A stretch of DNA of 64,000 nt from Styela clava (Eukaryota; Chordata; Ascidiacea; Stolidobranchia; Styelidae), in NCBI RefSeq assembly GCF_964204865.1, contig NC_135258.1:8051001-8115000 (forward strand), written 5' to 3'. The notes beneath the pieces were generated by a model. It was given only the letters and a program-made list of their open reading frames with translations, searched no databases and was not told the origin of the DNA. The position numbers and the translations under genes were made by a program. Shown one piece after another: positions 13,270 through 26,029 of this stretch; position 1 is the stretch's first letter, and the number at the start of each line of letters is the position of its first letter.

Positions 13270-14983
13270 CCGGGACTGAAACTAAGGAAAATATGATGAA
13301 TTTACCTTGACTTATTTGTTAAAAACTGACGGCCAATTTGAAACAAATAAACGGAAAACAATATTAAAACTGCTGCTAAAATAAGATACAATTCGGTGGT
13401 TTCATGATTAGTGTAATCCCCTTTACCGTATGAATTCTTCCTATCTATTGAAGATATTTAAAACTACAAACGATTTGTGACTTACATAAAAATGCCTCTA
13501 AATATGCCATGACTCGCAATATATGAGTTGTAAGAGCTGTGTCATGTATTATTTGTGATATAAGAACCGAAAAACGTTTATTTTACTTTAAAAAAATAGC
13601 AATATAAATATGCTCGTGAAGTCATCCAAATTTCCCGGTACAGTTTACATGCCAGTTTTTTACATTCAGGAGAAAGTCTACAAGAAGAGAAAACAACGAA
13701 AAACGTCTTGTGGTGACGTTGTTTGCTGCTGTCGTTCTGTTTACCATATGTTGGGTTCCGTACGCTCTTATTATTTTGATAAACCATGATGCCCCCGCTA
13801 TATACAAACGAAGTGCTGCGTGGCTTGCTTTTACCAATAGGTAAAGTAATTTTAAATAAATACAGTAGCTGTGCTACAATCACAATATTAAATTCTAGGT
13901 ACATGTCATCAATAACTAACATTGTTATCATTTTAAAAGTGGTGGGATACATACATACACAGGATTCTTAGATTCGTGAGTTATTTTATTACTAATTCTG
14001 TTCGCCTACTTTACATCAAGTTATGTAAAATGACTGAAACTGGAGTATATTCTCTTGGCTAACACAGATATTCCTCGAACTCGCGATAGAACCAAAATAA
14101 ATAAAATCGAAATAAAATTATGGCCTAACCCTAACCTGGCACACACACTACGGGAGTACTTTACTTTTAGGTAATCCTGTAGACATATACTATCATAGTA
14201 CATCCACACACTATTCTACTATATTTACCGGTACTTGCACTTACTCATCTACCCAGTTTATATCGATAACCTTACTCATAAACTAATAAAATATATCATC
14301 GAGTCTCATCTGACATTCTAAATTTTTTCAGTGCAATGAACAGCATACTATACGGCTTGTTAAATCTTAACTTCAGAACGGGATACAAAAAGATGTGGGC
14401 AAAAGTATTTTCATGCTGTTCCTGTATTTTAATCTCAAAGAAAATGCTTAGAGAAACATCGGCCACTAAATCAACTTCGGTAAATATATATTTGAACTCA
14501 AATTCCTTTCGTTTCAATTAAGAATTTCATACTGTACAACTTTCAAGCATACTTGGTGAGACCCTAACTTAAAAAACCTAAATCACAATTTTAGGAACTA
14601 TTTTCGTACAAATAAGACAGTTTAATGATTAACTGGCATGCAACGTTTAAATATTTGCCAAATCCAATTTTTCTATTATCAACGACCCTATACACTATTA
14701 TCAGCATTAACACAAGAGTGTATATTTATTTCATATCAAGTTTAATACAGGCTCTCGTATTTTACGGTGATCTGCCATAGTGCGTCTTGGTGAAATTAGT
14801 TGTGGTCACTTCAGGAAGATAAAAACAGAAAACGTTTTCCAGAATATTACGATGGAAGCGGGCCAAACTTACCTTAAAATACTTTCCTTTTTGCAGTTTT
14901 ATTTTTTGTACAATCACCGAACTACAAAGATGAAACCAGGAATTGCCGTAGATTCTGCCATTCATTCAACTACCGACGTTTAA
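13270..14983 (+). pseudogene. partial duplicate of the GPCR: exons 7, 8 and 9 (possible alternative 3' cassette)
   Basis: Exons 13670-13840, 14332-14479 and 14897-14983 have the same lengths (171, 148, 87 nt), phases and splice sites as GPCR exons 7-9, and end in the same TAA. Homology begins near 13270 inside a ruined exon 6 (GGGACTGAAACTAAGG). Exon 7' has mostly silent changes and one Lys-to-Arg. Exon 8' changes NRNF to NLNF plus three further residues. Exon 9' alters several residues of the tail. No copies of exons 1-6 are seen upstream, so alone it cannot make a receptor. It is either a 3' pseudogene or an alternative terminal cassette reachable from the exon-6 donor at 4891 (phases agree). 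Preserved frames and silent changes favour constraint or recent gene conversion. Confidence 0.75.
14000..14160 (+). mobile_element. MITE M1 copy, left end missing
   Basis: This is the duplicate of the M1 copy in intron 7 of the GPCR. It keeps TACATCAAGTTATGTAAA and the right end ACACACTACGGGAGTACT but has lost its first roughly 50 bp. It shows that the element was already in the intron when the 3' end of the GPCR was duplicated. Confidence 0.65.
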
Positions 14984-16539
14984 ATCATGAAACTTACGGA
15001 ATTCACTGGGAAGAATTGATTTTGTCGAAACTCATTGTTGTGGATTAGTAGTTGTCATTAATTGGAAGTGATAGTGGGCATTTTAGCTCTCCAGAGACGG
15101 AGTCATTTAGGTTTCTCAAAATTGTGAACATTTTGCCTTTTGCTAATACTGTATCCTGTTATGCATATATATATATATATCCTATTAGACCGAAATTAGT
15201 TTTTTCTAAATTTTGATTACATTGAACGATGGTTGTGTAAACAACTCTTTATATAGTTATATTTTGAATTTTGTAATTAATAAATGAAATGTATGTAAAT
15301 TATTTTGTTCTCAGATCGGACGAAATAACGGATAAAATTGGTTGATTCGCCCAAGTAACTAACCTTCATCTAAGTATAAGTTTATTTCGACTCCATAATC
15401 AGCATAACAGTCAATAAAAAATAAATAAGAAGTGAATATGGAATCAGGAGAGCAAATAAAATCTTAGACAAAGTTCAAAACGTACAGAATATAAGATGGG
15501 AAGTTTTGCTAAAAAGAAGTGGCACGTGTTCACTCACCTACAATAACTACAATTATTTCACACACCCGCCCTCACAAACTTAATCTTCTGTGAAAAGTTT
15601 GACATGTATTCAGCATAATCTTTTCAATATTGAGGTAAATAAATGGTGTCACCTTTTACCATTTCTATCCCCACTCAATAACTTAATATTTAGAAAAGGT
15701 CTCAAATTAATATTGTATATAAGGAGATTATCCGGAAGCGATACGCGAAAAGTTTTACCTTCATTCCTGGCCGCATAAAGAATGATTTTTTTCATCTATA
15801 TAGAAATAGAACAAATACCGGGTGAATTTATTAAAGTAGGATCCCAAGCATACAGTGAAAACTGCACTCAACACAACCTCCTTCCCCCAAAATGAAGTTT
15901 CACGTATTTTTTACTCTGCCACAAAATATTATATTTCAAACAAATCCGCGAAATGCAGAACAAGATGGGAGGCAAACCCATTATAGATATTATTGAATAC
16001 ATACATTACGAACTACGCAGTTTCAAAACATCAACAGACTTCTTGCATTGTCTCTAGAATGCAGACTAACTATCATATTTAAACAGCGATTAACAGGGAT
16101 GGTTTTCAATAATGCAGCAGTCGTTATTAACAATTTGGCGCCACTTCGATATGCGTTCGAGTCGAATAATTCATATTTGTAATTTCATCACGCGTTACCA
16201 TTTATCAACGCTTTTATTGCTTTTTTGCACAAATTTGGAAATATTTTGAAAAAGAGGTTTTATTTTACATTGAACTCGCTTACAACAGATTAACATAATT
16301 CACAAATCCGTGCCAAGCTAAAAACAAAACAAGAACGGGTTCGCTGATTATCACAACAATCCAAGAACGGATTCGCGTAAACCCTCTGAATCCCACCCAA
16401 ACATTGACAAACGATGATATTTTAAGATTCATTGAGGTTGGATTTTTAGTCAATTTCCCCCTAAAAATCTCTTAATAAATGATCTTCTGTACTATCATTA
16501 ACAACAATATAATATTTGTCAAACCTAAAGAATCTCCAT
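14984..16539. other. intergenic, no gene recognised
   Basis: AT-rich sequence including an (AT)n run near 15166-15182 and an AATAAA near 15280 that may end transcripts of the GPCR exon 9' copy. The part at about 16320-16480 resembles the 3' flanking block of the peptide family (GGGTTCGCTGATTATCAC). Short open frames here do not resemble proteins. Confidence 0.35.
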
Positions 16540-17247
16540 AAAACAGAACAAAACATGATATTTATTTCGTTTTATTTTTATCGAATCCAAAATATATTTA
16601 TATTGGTCTGTATGCAAACTATTCCTTCTCTGTGCATGCAATTGATCTTGTTGAGTCTGAAAAATGAAATGAATTTTTTGTGAATGGTTGTGAGAGATAA
16701 AAAATATATTTTCGGAAACAGGCGATTGAATATAAAAATGTAAGCTATCAGTTATTACCACAAGTCACTCACTCACAATCTATTTCTCTTCTCATTAGCT
16801 CCAGCCTGGAATGTCCTACCAGCAAATTTTCAGCGCCCTAGTTGTGTCACATATCAATGGGGGGAGACAGTCCGCGTCTGACGTGCAAGCTGTTAATAAG
16901 TTGAATAAAATATTATTGTATTAAGTTTTTAGTTTATTCCGATATTCAAGCAGTTTCAACATGATTAATAATAGAAATCAATGCCATGTCGACGCATCCA
17001 AACGGATATTTTAATAGAATCCTATGGTGGCCGAAAATATAAGCATAATTTGTCAGTAGCATTAAAAAATTAAAGAAAAGCAGAAATGTGTATTGATTTT
17101 GTCATTTTGAAATATGACAATGTTTTCTCGCCATGCTGGTTATGCATTATTACTGTATTTATTTATTAAGTACCAACCGTAAGATGTTCCTAAGAGAAAC
17201 ATCAATGCAATGGCCAACGCCAACAATATTGAAAGAAGATTTTCCAT
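16540..17247 (-). pseudogene. peptide family copy B, mature-peptide exon missing
   Basis: Exon 17178-17247 encodes an intact signal peptide of 23 residues (MENLLSILLALAIALMFLLG start) with a G|GTTGGT donor, as in the other copies. The non-coding last exon is recognisable at about 16540-16665. The cysteine exon expected near 16.8-16.9 kb is not found. That stretch instead holds unrelated GC-richer sequence (about 16800-16900). The gene therefore looks dead or yields only a leader peptide. Confidence 0.6.
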
Positions 17248-18000
17248 GTCTGTCGATAAAGTAGCCTCAGTTATACTGTAAATGAAATTATGAAGAAATA
17301 TGAAAATTTTACTCATCATAAAACGCACATAAAGTTGTATTTTTTTATAATACTGTCCGTGCTGATAGATTTTGCACATTCATACTCTTCACTCGCATAA
17401 AATACTGTAATTCCTTTAGTGATATAATTTTGAAGCCAAAATAAAACTTCTTAATTCAGCAAAATTCAAACCACTCATTATGCTACTTTACATTGCGAAT
17501 TGCTTTGCAATTTAACTTGCTGCTCACAACTTGACGACACATGCGTAGCAATGATATACTGAAGCGGATGGCGGCAACACCGGTGTTTTATAATGCGAAT
17601 CACGTAAATTAATAACGTGAGAAAAACTCCATTTGAAAAAAAATGACATTAAGGCCTTTATTTCCTATTCTTTTATTTCACTCATGTTCCATTTCGAATA
17701 ATTTGAAACTTTTTTCTTTTGCCTCTTTCAACACGATTATGAAGCTTTGATGACGTGGAAGTTTGTCCAGTTTTCTTACCAAAGATTCTATTTAGGGTTT
17801 GTGAATCAATGTCATTTGAGAAATAAACTTAATTTGTTTACATTAAATTCCGACGAAATCATACTTTAAAGATTATCTGGCCAAGAAAATCCGACCTGTC
17901 GTTTTTACATTCATAACAAAAAACGCAAAATAAATCTACATTTGTTTTCACCTAGCAATTTATTGGACACGAATCGAACCTGAATGCTAGTGGTCTTATT
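17248..18000. other. upstream of peptide copy B, no gene
   Basis: Spacer with no coding signal. Near 17940-17985 TTATTGGACACG and a GGTTCGATTCG-like complement suggest an old tRNA-derived or otherwise shared repeat, but nothing folds convincingly by eye as a tRNA. Confidence 0.3.
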
Positions 18001-18240
18001 ACTTGATCGGTAAGTATGTTCATAGGTATGTATCTGTTTGTTTGTCTGTTAGGCACTTTCGTAGGATACGCCATTTCTCACGAAAGCGAGACCGAAAATC
18101 TGCTCCAAATTTTGCATGTGCTTTCATCATATCTCGGGCCAAAAGTCTATTGATTTTGAATGAACTATGTCGTATAAATAGCGAGTTATTTCAAATAAAT
18201 AATTAATTAATTTTACATCATGAATTATGTCGCATAATTG
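18001..18240 (+). repeat. interspersed repeat family R1, short copy
   Basis: Begins GATCGGTAAGTATGTTCATAGG, continues with a short TGTTTGTTTGTCTGT array, then a block with TCTGCTCCAAATTTTGCATG and CATCATATCTCGG, and ends near AATAATTAATTAATT. The same order of blocks occurs at 20730-21115 (+), 21225-21450 (-) and 21690-21945 (-). The internal tetramer array is short here and hugely expanded at 20.8 kb. Confidence 0.7.
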
Positions 18241-20729
18241 GCGAGTTATTACTTATCGATCTTGATCGGTACAATACAAAAACAACTCGGTACAATACAA
18301 AAAGCGTGGAATGGGGTTGCCTGTGAGGATCAGACGATTCATTTAGAATATAGACAGGGATAAGTAGCACATCACTGTTAAATTATTGGAGAAGTTACAA
18401 ATATTATTCATGCCAGTTCGCAGGAATCACCGGTGCTTTAAGAAACCCAAAAACGAAGTTTCCGTATGATGTTTTAGCATAAGTTTATTTCAGGGTACGT
18501 ATTATTTTTGCACTGTGACTTCTTACCATAATTCTCTTCTTGTGGTTGAGAAATGCTTTCGGAAAATTTGCACGGGGGGAAACGATAGTTCACTCTAGTT
18601 AACATTTAGGAAAATAAAATGCTACTTTATTTCATTAATGCAATTTGTCTGACAATTTCGTTTTATTGTGTGAATTTTAATTTTATTGGTTTCCTCTCGA
18701 AGGGTATGTGGAGGCCGCATAAACATGATTCCTGGTTTGTTAACAGTTTATTAACAATATCTTCATACTTGCATTACTAACCAACAGTTCAGTTGTTAAG
18801 GTTATGAACCTTTTTGGGTTATTTACACTGAATAAGCAATAGTTCACTTTAGTTAAATTCAGAGAAGAAAAATGTTATTTCTGCCACATTTATTCAATTT
18901 TTTGGCAATTTCGCTTTAATCCGCGAATTCTAGTTTTATGCGCATAAACAAACTTCTTGGAAAAAAGAGTACAATTGTTTCAACTTGCTGTGAACTTAAG
19001 TTTTGCTGGAATTCTATGTTTGAGGCGAAAAGTTACCAAAACCAAGTTTTTTAAATTTTTTCTTCGATAATGTATAAGTTCAATATTCTGTTGTAATGAT
19101 ATTCTGAAATTATTTTCAATTTTCTGGAAAACAAACCTAAGCATAAGTGAATGCCTTGATTCCTAGTCCACTAACTGCGACATTACGTGGTCGTGATATT
19201 CTTCGCTGACATAACTTTATATTGCCAAGGTAGATTTTCCAATGAAATGTTTCACTTTAACCCTAGATCTAGCTTTAGCCCTAGTTTAAGTCTCAATTTT
19301 AGAAGGTAATGCATTCCGATGCAGTCCATGCACAAAATAAACAATGATCTTTTTGTCTATTCAGTTTGTATACTTGTAACAAGTAACTAGGAAAACTAAA
19401 AACAAAAATTTACCTTCACAAAACGGAGATGATAAAATGGAATTTTTTTAACGTGCATGCGCAAGTACCAGAAATAAAATCCTTCAACAGATCATTTGTC
19501 TATTTTGTTTGTTTTAGCAAGATTTAGAACCTTTCATACTAGTTTACAGATTAAGACATACATATTGAGAGCAGACTATACGTATGAGAAATGGTTAAAT
19601 TACAATCGTATTCTAAACGCATTGCTTTGAGGAATATTCGTTTCATCTTTTAGTTTTCGCAATGTACTTATATCTAAGATAATGACCTAGTTTCGCTAGA
19701 ACCAGTTTTCAGAACCAAGCTATAAACGATGCGTATCGTCAATGGGTTTTATATAAGGGATAACTTGGAATCGAAAAACATTCCTTGTCTGTAGTTTATA
19801 AGGGGTAATACGTAGAGGCTTGCCACGAGATAAATTGTAAGCCCTTAAATCTATAGCCAGCAAAATTAAACGGTGATCAGTGCAACGACCATGGTGGACA
19901 TTCGATTTATTAAAAAAAAAACAGGAAAAGAATTCAATTTTGTTGATGAAACTCATTCTGCGAAATTGCCAGGGGGTTCAATCTGAGCTAAGCAGTGATT
20001 TGAGAGCAGACCCCAAAGATAGATATACAACGATTGTGATTTTGGGGACCGCTATTGCCCACAAATGACGTACACTGCCAATGAATCGCGGACAAATAAA
20101 ACTAGGTCTTTTACGAGACTTTATTCTTGTATGGTTTCATAAAATCCAACGATACATGTATGTCAAACAAACATGAAAGCGTTCAATCTCATAATGCACC
20201 CTGCGTGAATACTTTTGCATGGTCTACTGGCCACAACCGCAAAGTATGCGACATACAGACGCATGTCAAGTCTGCATGTCTATGTTTGCATTTCAGAGCA
20301 ACAAGTTTCCGCGGAGCACTAAAACCTTGTATATTGAACCTGCGCATTTTTAGTTGTAATCATTATACAGGTTAGAACTGAAATACCGTTTCTAACTATG
20401 ACTCCTCCGATTAAATATAAGTGAATTCCTCGTTAAGCATGGCAGTAAATTTTGGTTTATTTTTCGCTTGAGCATTTTTGGTTACGATCAATTTTATACG
20501 AATAAATATCGGAAATACAGGATAGAAATAAATTACCCTCGCTAACTATAGTTTTCTAATTGATTTGTAAGTGAATTCGTCTGTATTTATAGTGAAGAGC
20601 GAAGCCATTTCTATTGAAATATTGCCAATGACTTTACTTGAACGCTATTGCGCCGTACCTGCCGTATACAAGATTGCCGGGCATTTGGTTTACTGGTCGC
20701 CGAATCCCTTCGGGGCATTGACTTTAGTT
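18241..20729. other. intergenic with two R2 repeat blocks; no gene recognised
   Basis: R2-like blocks lie at about 18540-18720 (GATAGTTCACTCTAGTTAAC) and 18790-18980 (CAGTTCAGTTGTTAAGGTTA), in the orientation expected upstream of a + strand copy like E. The rest (19.0-20.7 kb) has open frames up to 82 codons, none resembling a protein. The segment 20640-20715 is GC-richer but no feature could be assigned. Confidence 0.4.
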
Positions 20730-21115
20730 GTTACTTATCGATCTTAAGATCGGTAAGTATGTTGATAGGTATTTGTCTGTTTGTCTGTTTGTCTGTTTGT
20801 CTGTTTGTCTGTTTGTCTGTTTGTCTGTTCGTCCGTTCGTCCGTTCGTCCGTTCGTCCGTTCGTCCGTTCGTCCGTTCGTCCGTTCGTCCGTTCGTCCGT
20901 TCGTCCGTTCGTCCGTTCGTCCGTTCGTCCGTTCGTCTGTTCGTCTGTTCGTCTGTTTGTCTGTTTGTCTGTTTGTCTGTTTGTCTGTTTGTCTGTTTGT
21001 CTGTTAGATGGACGCGATATCTCACGAGGGCGAGGTTGAATCTGCTCCAAATTCTGCATGTACATTCATCATATCTCGGACCAGCAGCCTAGACCAGAGC
21101 TAATAATTAATTAGT
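20730..21115 (+). repeat. R1 repeat with expanded 8-bp minisatellite
   Basis: A palindromic start (TTATCGATCTTAAGATCGGT) leads into about 29 units of an 8-bp repeat (about 20773-21004). Outer units read GTCTGTTT, inner units read GTCCGTTC, with GTCTGTTC at the transition. R1 tail sequence follows (GATATCTCACGAGGGCGAGG, then ATTCATCATATCTCGG). The array is open in several frames on both strands, giving Cys/Val/Leu/Phe or Thr/Asp/Gln/Arg octads, but this is a trivial result of an 8-bp period without stops. Confidence 0.85.
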
Positions 21116-22457
21116 TATGGGACACGCGGTGTAACTATAGAGTCATGAAGAGAGTTGAAGAGTTAAACGAAAATATTGGTCGGAGACCGATGACTTATCG
21201 ACTCTGTAGTGACACCGCGTGTCCCTTCACTAATTAATTAATAGCTCCTTAATTGTACGACATAATTTGACCAAAATCAATAGCCATCTGGCCCTAGATA
21301 TGATGAGCGCACATGCAAATTTGGTGGAGATTAAACCTCGCGTTCTTGAGATATCGCGTGCATCTAACAGACAGACAGACAAACAGAAAAACAGCCAAAT
21401 AGACAAATACCTATCAACAGACTTACCGATCTTAAGATCAATAAGTAATAAGCGCAACTGTATGTTATGTATGTCGCGATTTGCGTACGAGAGGAGAGTA
21501 TTATTCTAGTGTTTTATACTTGGCGCCTTATCAGATTCAGTACAGTACACCAGCCTGAATGTTCTAATTTGTTTCCTTTACTGATGACCGGGCCTTTATC
21601 GTGCACGGACTAAAATGATGTAATGTAACAAACGAGAATATCGGTCAGAGACCGAAGATTTATCGATCGAAAGTTAGAGGATCCCCCAAAACAGCGCTCT
21701 TACTCCATAATGACACCTTGTGTCCCATCACTAATTAATTAATAATTCGCTAATTATACGACATAATTCATCCAAAATCAATACGCTTCTGATCCGAGAT
21801 ATGATGAATGCATATGCAATTTGGAGCGGATTCATCTTCGCTTTCGTGAGATATCGCGTGTATCTAACAGACAGACAAACAAACAAACAAACAGACAAAT
21901 ACCCATCAACATACTTACCGATCTTAAGATCGATAAGTAATAAGCTCGTTCTCTACACCAGGGGTGTGCAATCTGCGCCCGCGGGCCAAATTCGGCCACC
22001 AAGAAAAAGTACCAATTTTTGAATGATGTGAGACCCGCGAAACGAGTTTCAATTAAATTTATTACGTGGATTAAATTGGATTGGATTTATAAGACAGATT
22101 TATTATCAAGCAATACCTTTGTAAGTTCTGTGGTTCATGATGAAACGCTCACTGTGTTTCAATATATACATGTATGTATATCATGAATATATATATATAT
22201 ATATAAATAATGGGTTGAACCGAAGACAAATTCAGTAATTACTTGGTTTAAATCTGCTTTACATATACTATCAATCTAGGTTCCCATACAAGCTAAGATG
22301 CAAACGCAAAATCTCGCCACAGGTGTAAATTTGGAGATGATACTGTAATAAATGATTTCATTTCTCTACAGAGACTTTTGCTATATCTGTGATTCACATT
22401 AAAAATCACTAACTTTTCAAATTTGGACATATATAATATATATACAGCTACAAAATA
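21116..22457. repeat. two inverted R1 copies, short inverted repeats and an isolated hAT-like end
   Basis: R1 copies lie on the - strand at about 21225-21450 and 21690-21945, each ending in CTTACCGATCTTAAGATC plus ATAAGTAATAAGC. Between the + copy and the first - copy, GGGACACGCGGTGT (21120) pairs with ACACCGCGTGTCCC (21212), giving a large hairpin potential. At 21961 CAGGGGTGTGCAATCTG followed by GCGCCCGCGGGCC looks like the left end of a hAT-type element whose partner was not found. An (AT)n run lies near 22185-22206. The promoter of the P450 should lie in 22210-22457. Confidence 0.6.
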
Positions 22458-23460
22458 ATGTTTACAGTAATACTACTTGGTGTTGCCACATGTTTGGTTT
22501 TCCTTTACTTCAAATATGACGGTCGTCCTAAGTATTTTCCGCCAGAACCAAGAGGCCTTCCTCTGGTGGTCTACCTGCCTTTCTTCGGTACGAACCCTGA
22601 TGAAAGTTTTTACAAACTAAAAGAAAAGTACGGCCCTGTTGTGTCTGTACAAGTTGGGCGTGAATACTGGGTGATACTGAATGATTTCGACACGATTCAC
22701 AATGTAAGTAAATTTCTTATAGGACCGTGATAACGGGGTTTGACATATTTTAATGGTATTCTAGCTGGCTAATATAATTCTAAAATTTCAACAATGTCGT
22801 TCTCTATTTGTCTACTCGTTCCACGGACGCTCGTTAGCACAGTAATCTAACCCATTTTCTTAGTGTTATTTGTTTGGGTAGATATATATATTGTTAAACT
22901 AAGCTATACATAATAGAAGAGGATCTTGAGAAAATCGTAACATAAAAATTCTACTCTTAATCGGAAACCCCAACTTATAAATGAAAAACTTAGGTTTTCA
23001 GGCATTACTGAAAGAGAGAGAAATGTTCTCTGGGAGGCCGAGCAACTACATTTTTGAAATAATTACAGAAGGAAAAAGACTTGTAGGTGTTGATTATGGA
23101 TCGGCGTGGAAAACGTTGCGAAAATTTGGCAACCAAGCATTGAAAGGATAATGGCAAGCAACTCATTTTGCATTTTTTTGTAAAAATCATGTTTCAGACG
23201 AACTAAATAAAATCAGCTACAGTAAAATAGATGAGATTCATCATTTGATTATACAATTGCACATAACTCATACTCATCATATTCGTATTTTTTCTTGTAG
23301 ATTCGGAGTCGGTAAGAAAAGTATGGAAGAACACATTATTGAAGAAACTCCTTTTTTGTTGGAAAGCCTAACCAGCTGGAAAAATAAAACTATCCAGGTA
23401 TAGCATTTACGTATTAAACCAAGTTCTTTTAACGACTTGGCCCTGAACAAAGCTTTATAC

Positions 23461-23762
23461 CAACCATGGGAAAAATACGGCCCACGGGCCAAATCCAGCC
23501 CGTTGTGTAATTCAATCTGGCCCGCCTGATGCTGCCACAACCAAACTGAAATCAAATCCTTATAATTAGCTAAAAATAGCTCAAGGAATTTGTTGCGATT
23601 GGGGTTAAATATAGTTTTTGGCTGGCACGAAGCTTATTGTTTTACACCTTTGATTAGTAACACTGTAAATATTGTTCATAAAATGTAATTTTTTACGTCA
23701 CACACGCCAGACTAGGGGGGCAAAAGTTTTGGCCCGTGGTTAAAAAACCTTGCCCACCTCTG
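23461..23762. mobile_element. short hAT-type MITE in P450 intron
   Basis: About 300 bp with imperfect inverted ends: left CAACCATGGG...CGGCCCACGGGCC, right complement CAGAGGTGGGCAAGG...ACCACGGGCC. The flanks are CTTTATAC (23453-23460) and CTCTATAC (23763-23770), an 8-bp target duplication with one mismatch. It lies where a P450 exon is missing. Confidence 0.65.
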
Positions 23763-25708
23763 CTCTATACAAACACGGGGACTTTGGTGTCATCCAAATT
23801 ATTACACACTGGATTATGTGATGTGCATGGTGTACGAACCCCAGTTTTTTAATGTCGACGTTTATTACTAGGCAACCTCTCCTTCTTGACTTGTTTATTG
23901 AATTTATTTTGAAAAAAAAATTCACACCGGAAAATACTTCATCAATTTCAATTCATTTTAAATAACGTACTAATTCCCCGAGTTCGGACAAAAATTACAG
24001 AAATGCAAAAATTGAAATTGTTAATAAATAAGATCTGTTTTCATAACACCATGTGAAATAAATTGGGTAGGAGATGCTGAAGCGAAAAGATTCAGGTCCT
24101 GAATAATAGAGGCTTCCTACATAACGTTAGATATCTAGATAGATGGCTACTTGTATAGGACCTTGTTCGTGGCGAAATGCGTAGAGCCACATGCATAATA
24201 CTTAATCACTTCAGATTAAGATCAAATTAAGTACAGATTTCATCGATGCGTTTTTGAAGGAAATAAAGGAGAGAGGTAATGAGGATCCACTTTTCAATGT
24301 AAGTGAGACATGTCATTTAAAAAAAATTAAAAAAGCTGGGATATGCGTCCTCCAGTGGATACGATGTCTATGAGTTTCGCTGTCTCGATATTCATCCCAC
24401 ACTTCTCCCAGTGGTATTAGCTATGGTAGATATACAGCGTGTCTATAAAGTCCCTTTACAATTTCAATTTCGTTATGAAGTCAATTCTCAATATATCTTT
24501 AACCAGGTTTGTTATTTTGGCAACTGTAATTTTTCTAAACTCTTTTGACGCAACTGTCTGCCTGTTACATTTAAATATTTCAACATTTCGATTAAACAAC
24601 GGACTTATTTAAACAAACAAATCTCATGCCCTTTACCTAGTGAAGCAGCCATAATTGAAAAGGGCTAAATAGATTAATATTTGTGATAAACTAGAACCTT
24701 AATACAGGCAGGTTCTTGTGGATGCTTCTTTAACGAATTCGAATGCAAAATTCAGTGAGTGTTAACTAATAATTTTAACATCCACATGATCTTGGGGATC
24801 TCTATCAAAACTAACTTTGACTAATTCTTGCATATAGTAATATAGGCTTCAATTCGAAAATGATAATTATCTAAGTTATCCACGAGTATCATCGCGTGTT
24901 CTTCAATTTCAGAAACAAGAGCTTGTTCAATAGTCAATACATCAGAGATTTGATTGATGGAGGAACAGGAACTACAGCCAGTACATTATTTTGGTCACTG
25001 TTGTGCTTGGCCAAGTACCCGGAACATGATGATAAAATCTACAAAAAGATCGTTACCACGATATGTGATATTTCAAGCTTTGTTACACTTATTTTACTCA
25101 GAACAGGGAGCTGCATGAGCAATAACCAATGTGTAAGGCATCACCGGGAATCTACCGTTTCCGCAGTACCTGCCCAATTTATTACACACTTCGTAAGATG
25201 GGATTCGAACCCTCCAATTTCAACATCATCCTAATCTTTGATTGCTGGCCTAACGGACTTGAACTAAAAACATTTAACAAAAACACAAATTCAATTTGTC
25301 TTTCACATTGATGACTGGAAATATTTGCAACGCTAATACTACGGATACTTAAGCCTTAGACTGGAATAGGTTTTGCATAACTTAAAAATGATTCCCGTTT
25401 TCATTTACACTAACTCATTTTCGTACAGTTTGGGTAAGATGTAGGTTACCTATTTAGGCAAAACCCCAACTATACTAGACAGATGAATTATTAACTTTTT
25501 CGTAGGTGAAAGCGGAATACCCTCAATAGAACATCAGAACGACATGCCATATATGTGTGCATTTCTGCAGGAGATAATGCGCCATAGAACAGTGCTTCAT
25601 ATGGGAGTTCTGCATAAGACAACAGAAGATGTTGTATTAAATAAATACACAATTCCAAAGAATACTCCGGTAAATACTCAATTACCTGAAAATGTTTTTG
25701 CTAATGGG

Positions 25709-26029
25709 TGGGGCTAAGCTTTTTGGATCGAAAATCTGAATCGAATCGAATAGTAAATTATTCGAATCGGTTCAAACAAAAATTCCGTATGGCCGCCATC
25801 TTGTTTTTATTTTTCCGCCAAATGTCGAGCGGAATTCATCAATTTTTTTTTTATTGAAGCCATAATTTTACAGTGCAATTCGGACATATGACTCTTTTTC
25901 TCCTAGCAAGTTGATATAACATGTTTTATCTTTGATGTGAACGCTCAGCGAATTGTCTGAGTAATCGAAAATAAAAAATAAATTGATTTGATTCTGAAAG
26001 CATCATATATTCAAAAATGCACAGCTCTA
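25709..26029. mobile_element. 321-bp internal-deletion derivative of the 31.4-kb hAT family, in P450 intron
   Basis: The left part shares AATCGAATCGAATAGTAAAT, TATTCGAATCGGTTCA and GCCGCCATCTTGTTTTT with the 5' end of the intact element. The right part shares GCAATTC-GACATATGACT and a GATTCTGAAA/ATTCAAAAATGC end with its 3' end. Termini are TGGGGCTAAGC and (complement) TAGAGCTGTGCATTTTTG. The flanks are CTAATGGG and CTAGCGGG, a decayed 8-bp duplication. All transposase coding sequence is deleted. Confidence 0.75.

Noticed and set aside
20648-21092. Long open frames on both strands with Cys/Val/Leu/Phe or Thr/Asp/Gln/Arg octads
   Set aside because: They arise from the 8-bp minisatellite, which lacks stops in many frames; no splice or start context supports a gene.
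25085-25260. Possible tRNA or tRNA-derived SINE on the - strand (GGGTTCGAATCCC box)
   Set aside because: The B-box-like word is good, but no complete cloverleaf or A box at the right distance can be drawn; at most an old SINE fragment.
24896-25311. Open frame extending past the P450 I-helix exon
   Set aside because: Only 24913-25064 matches P450; the rest runs into intron and a tRNA-like repeat.
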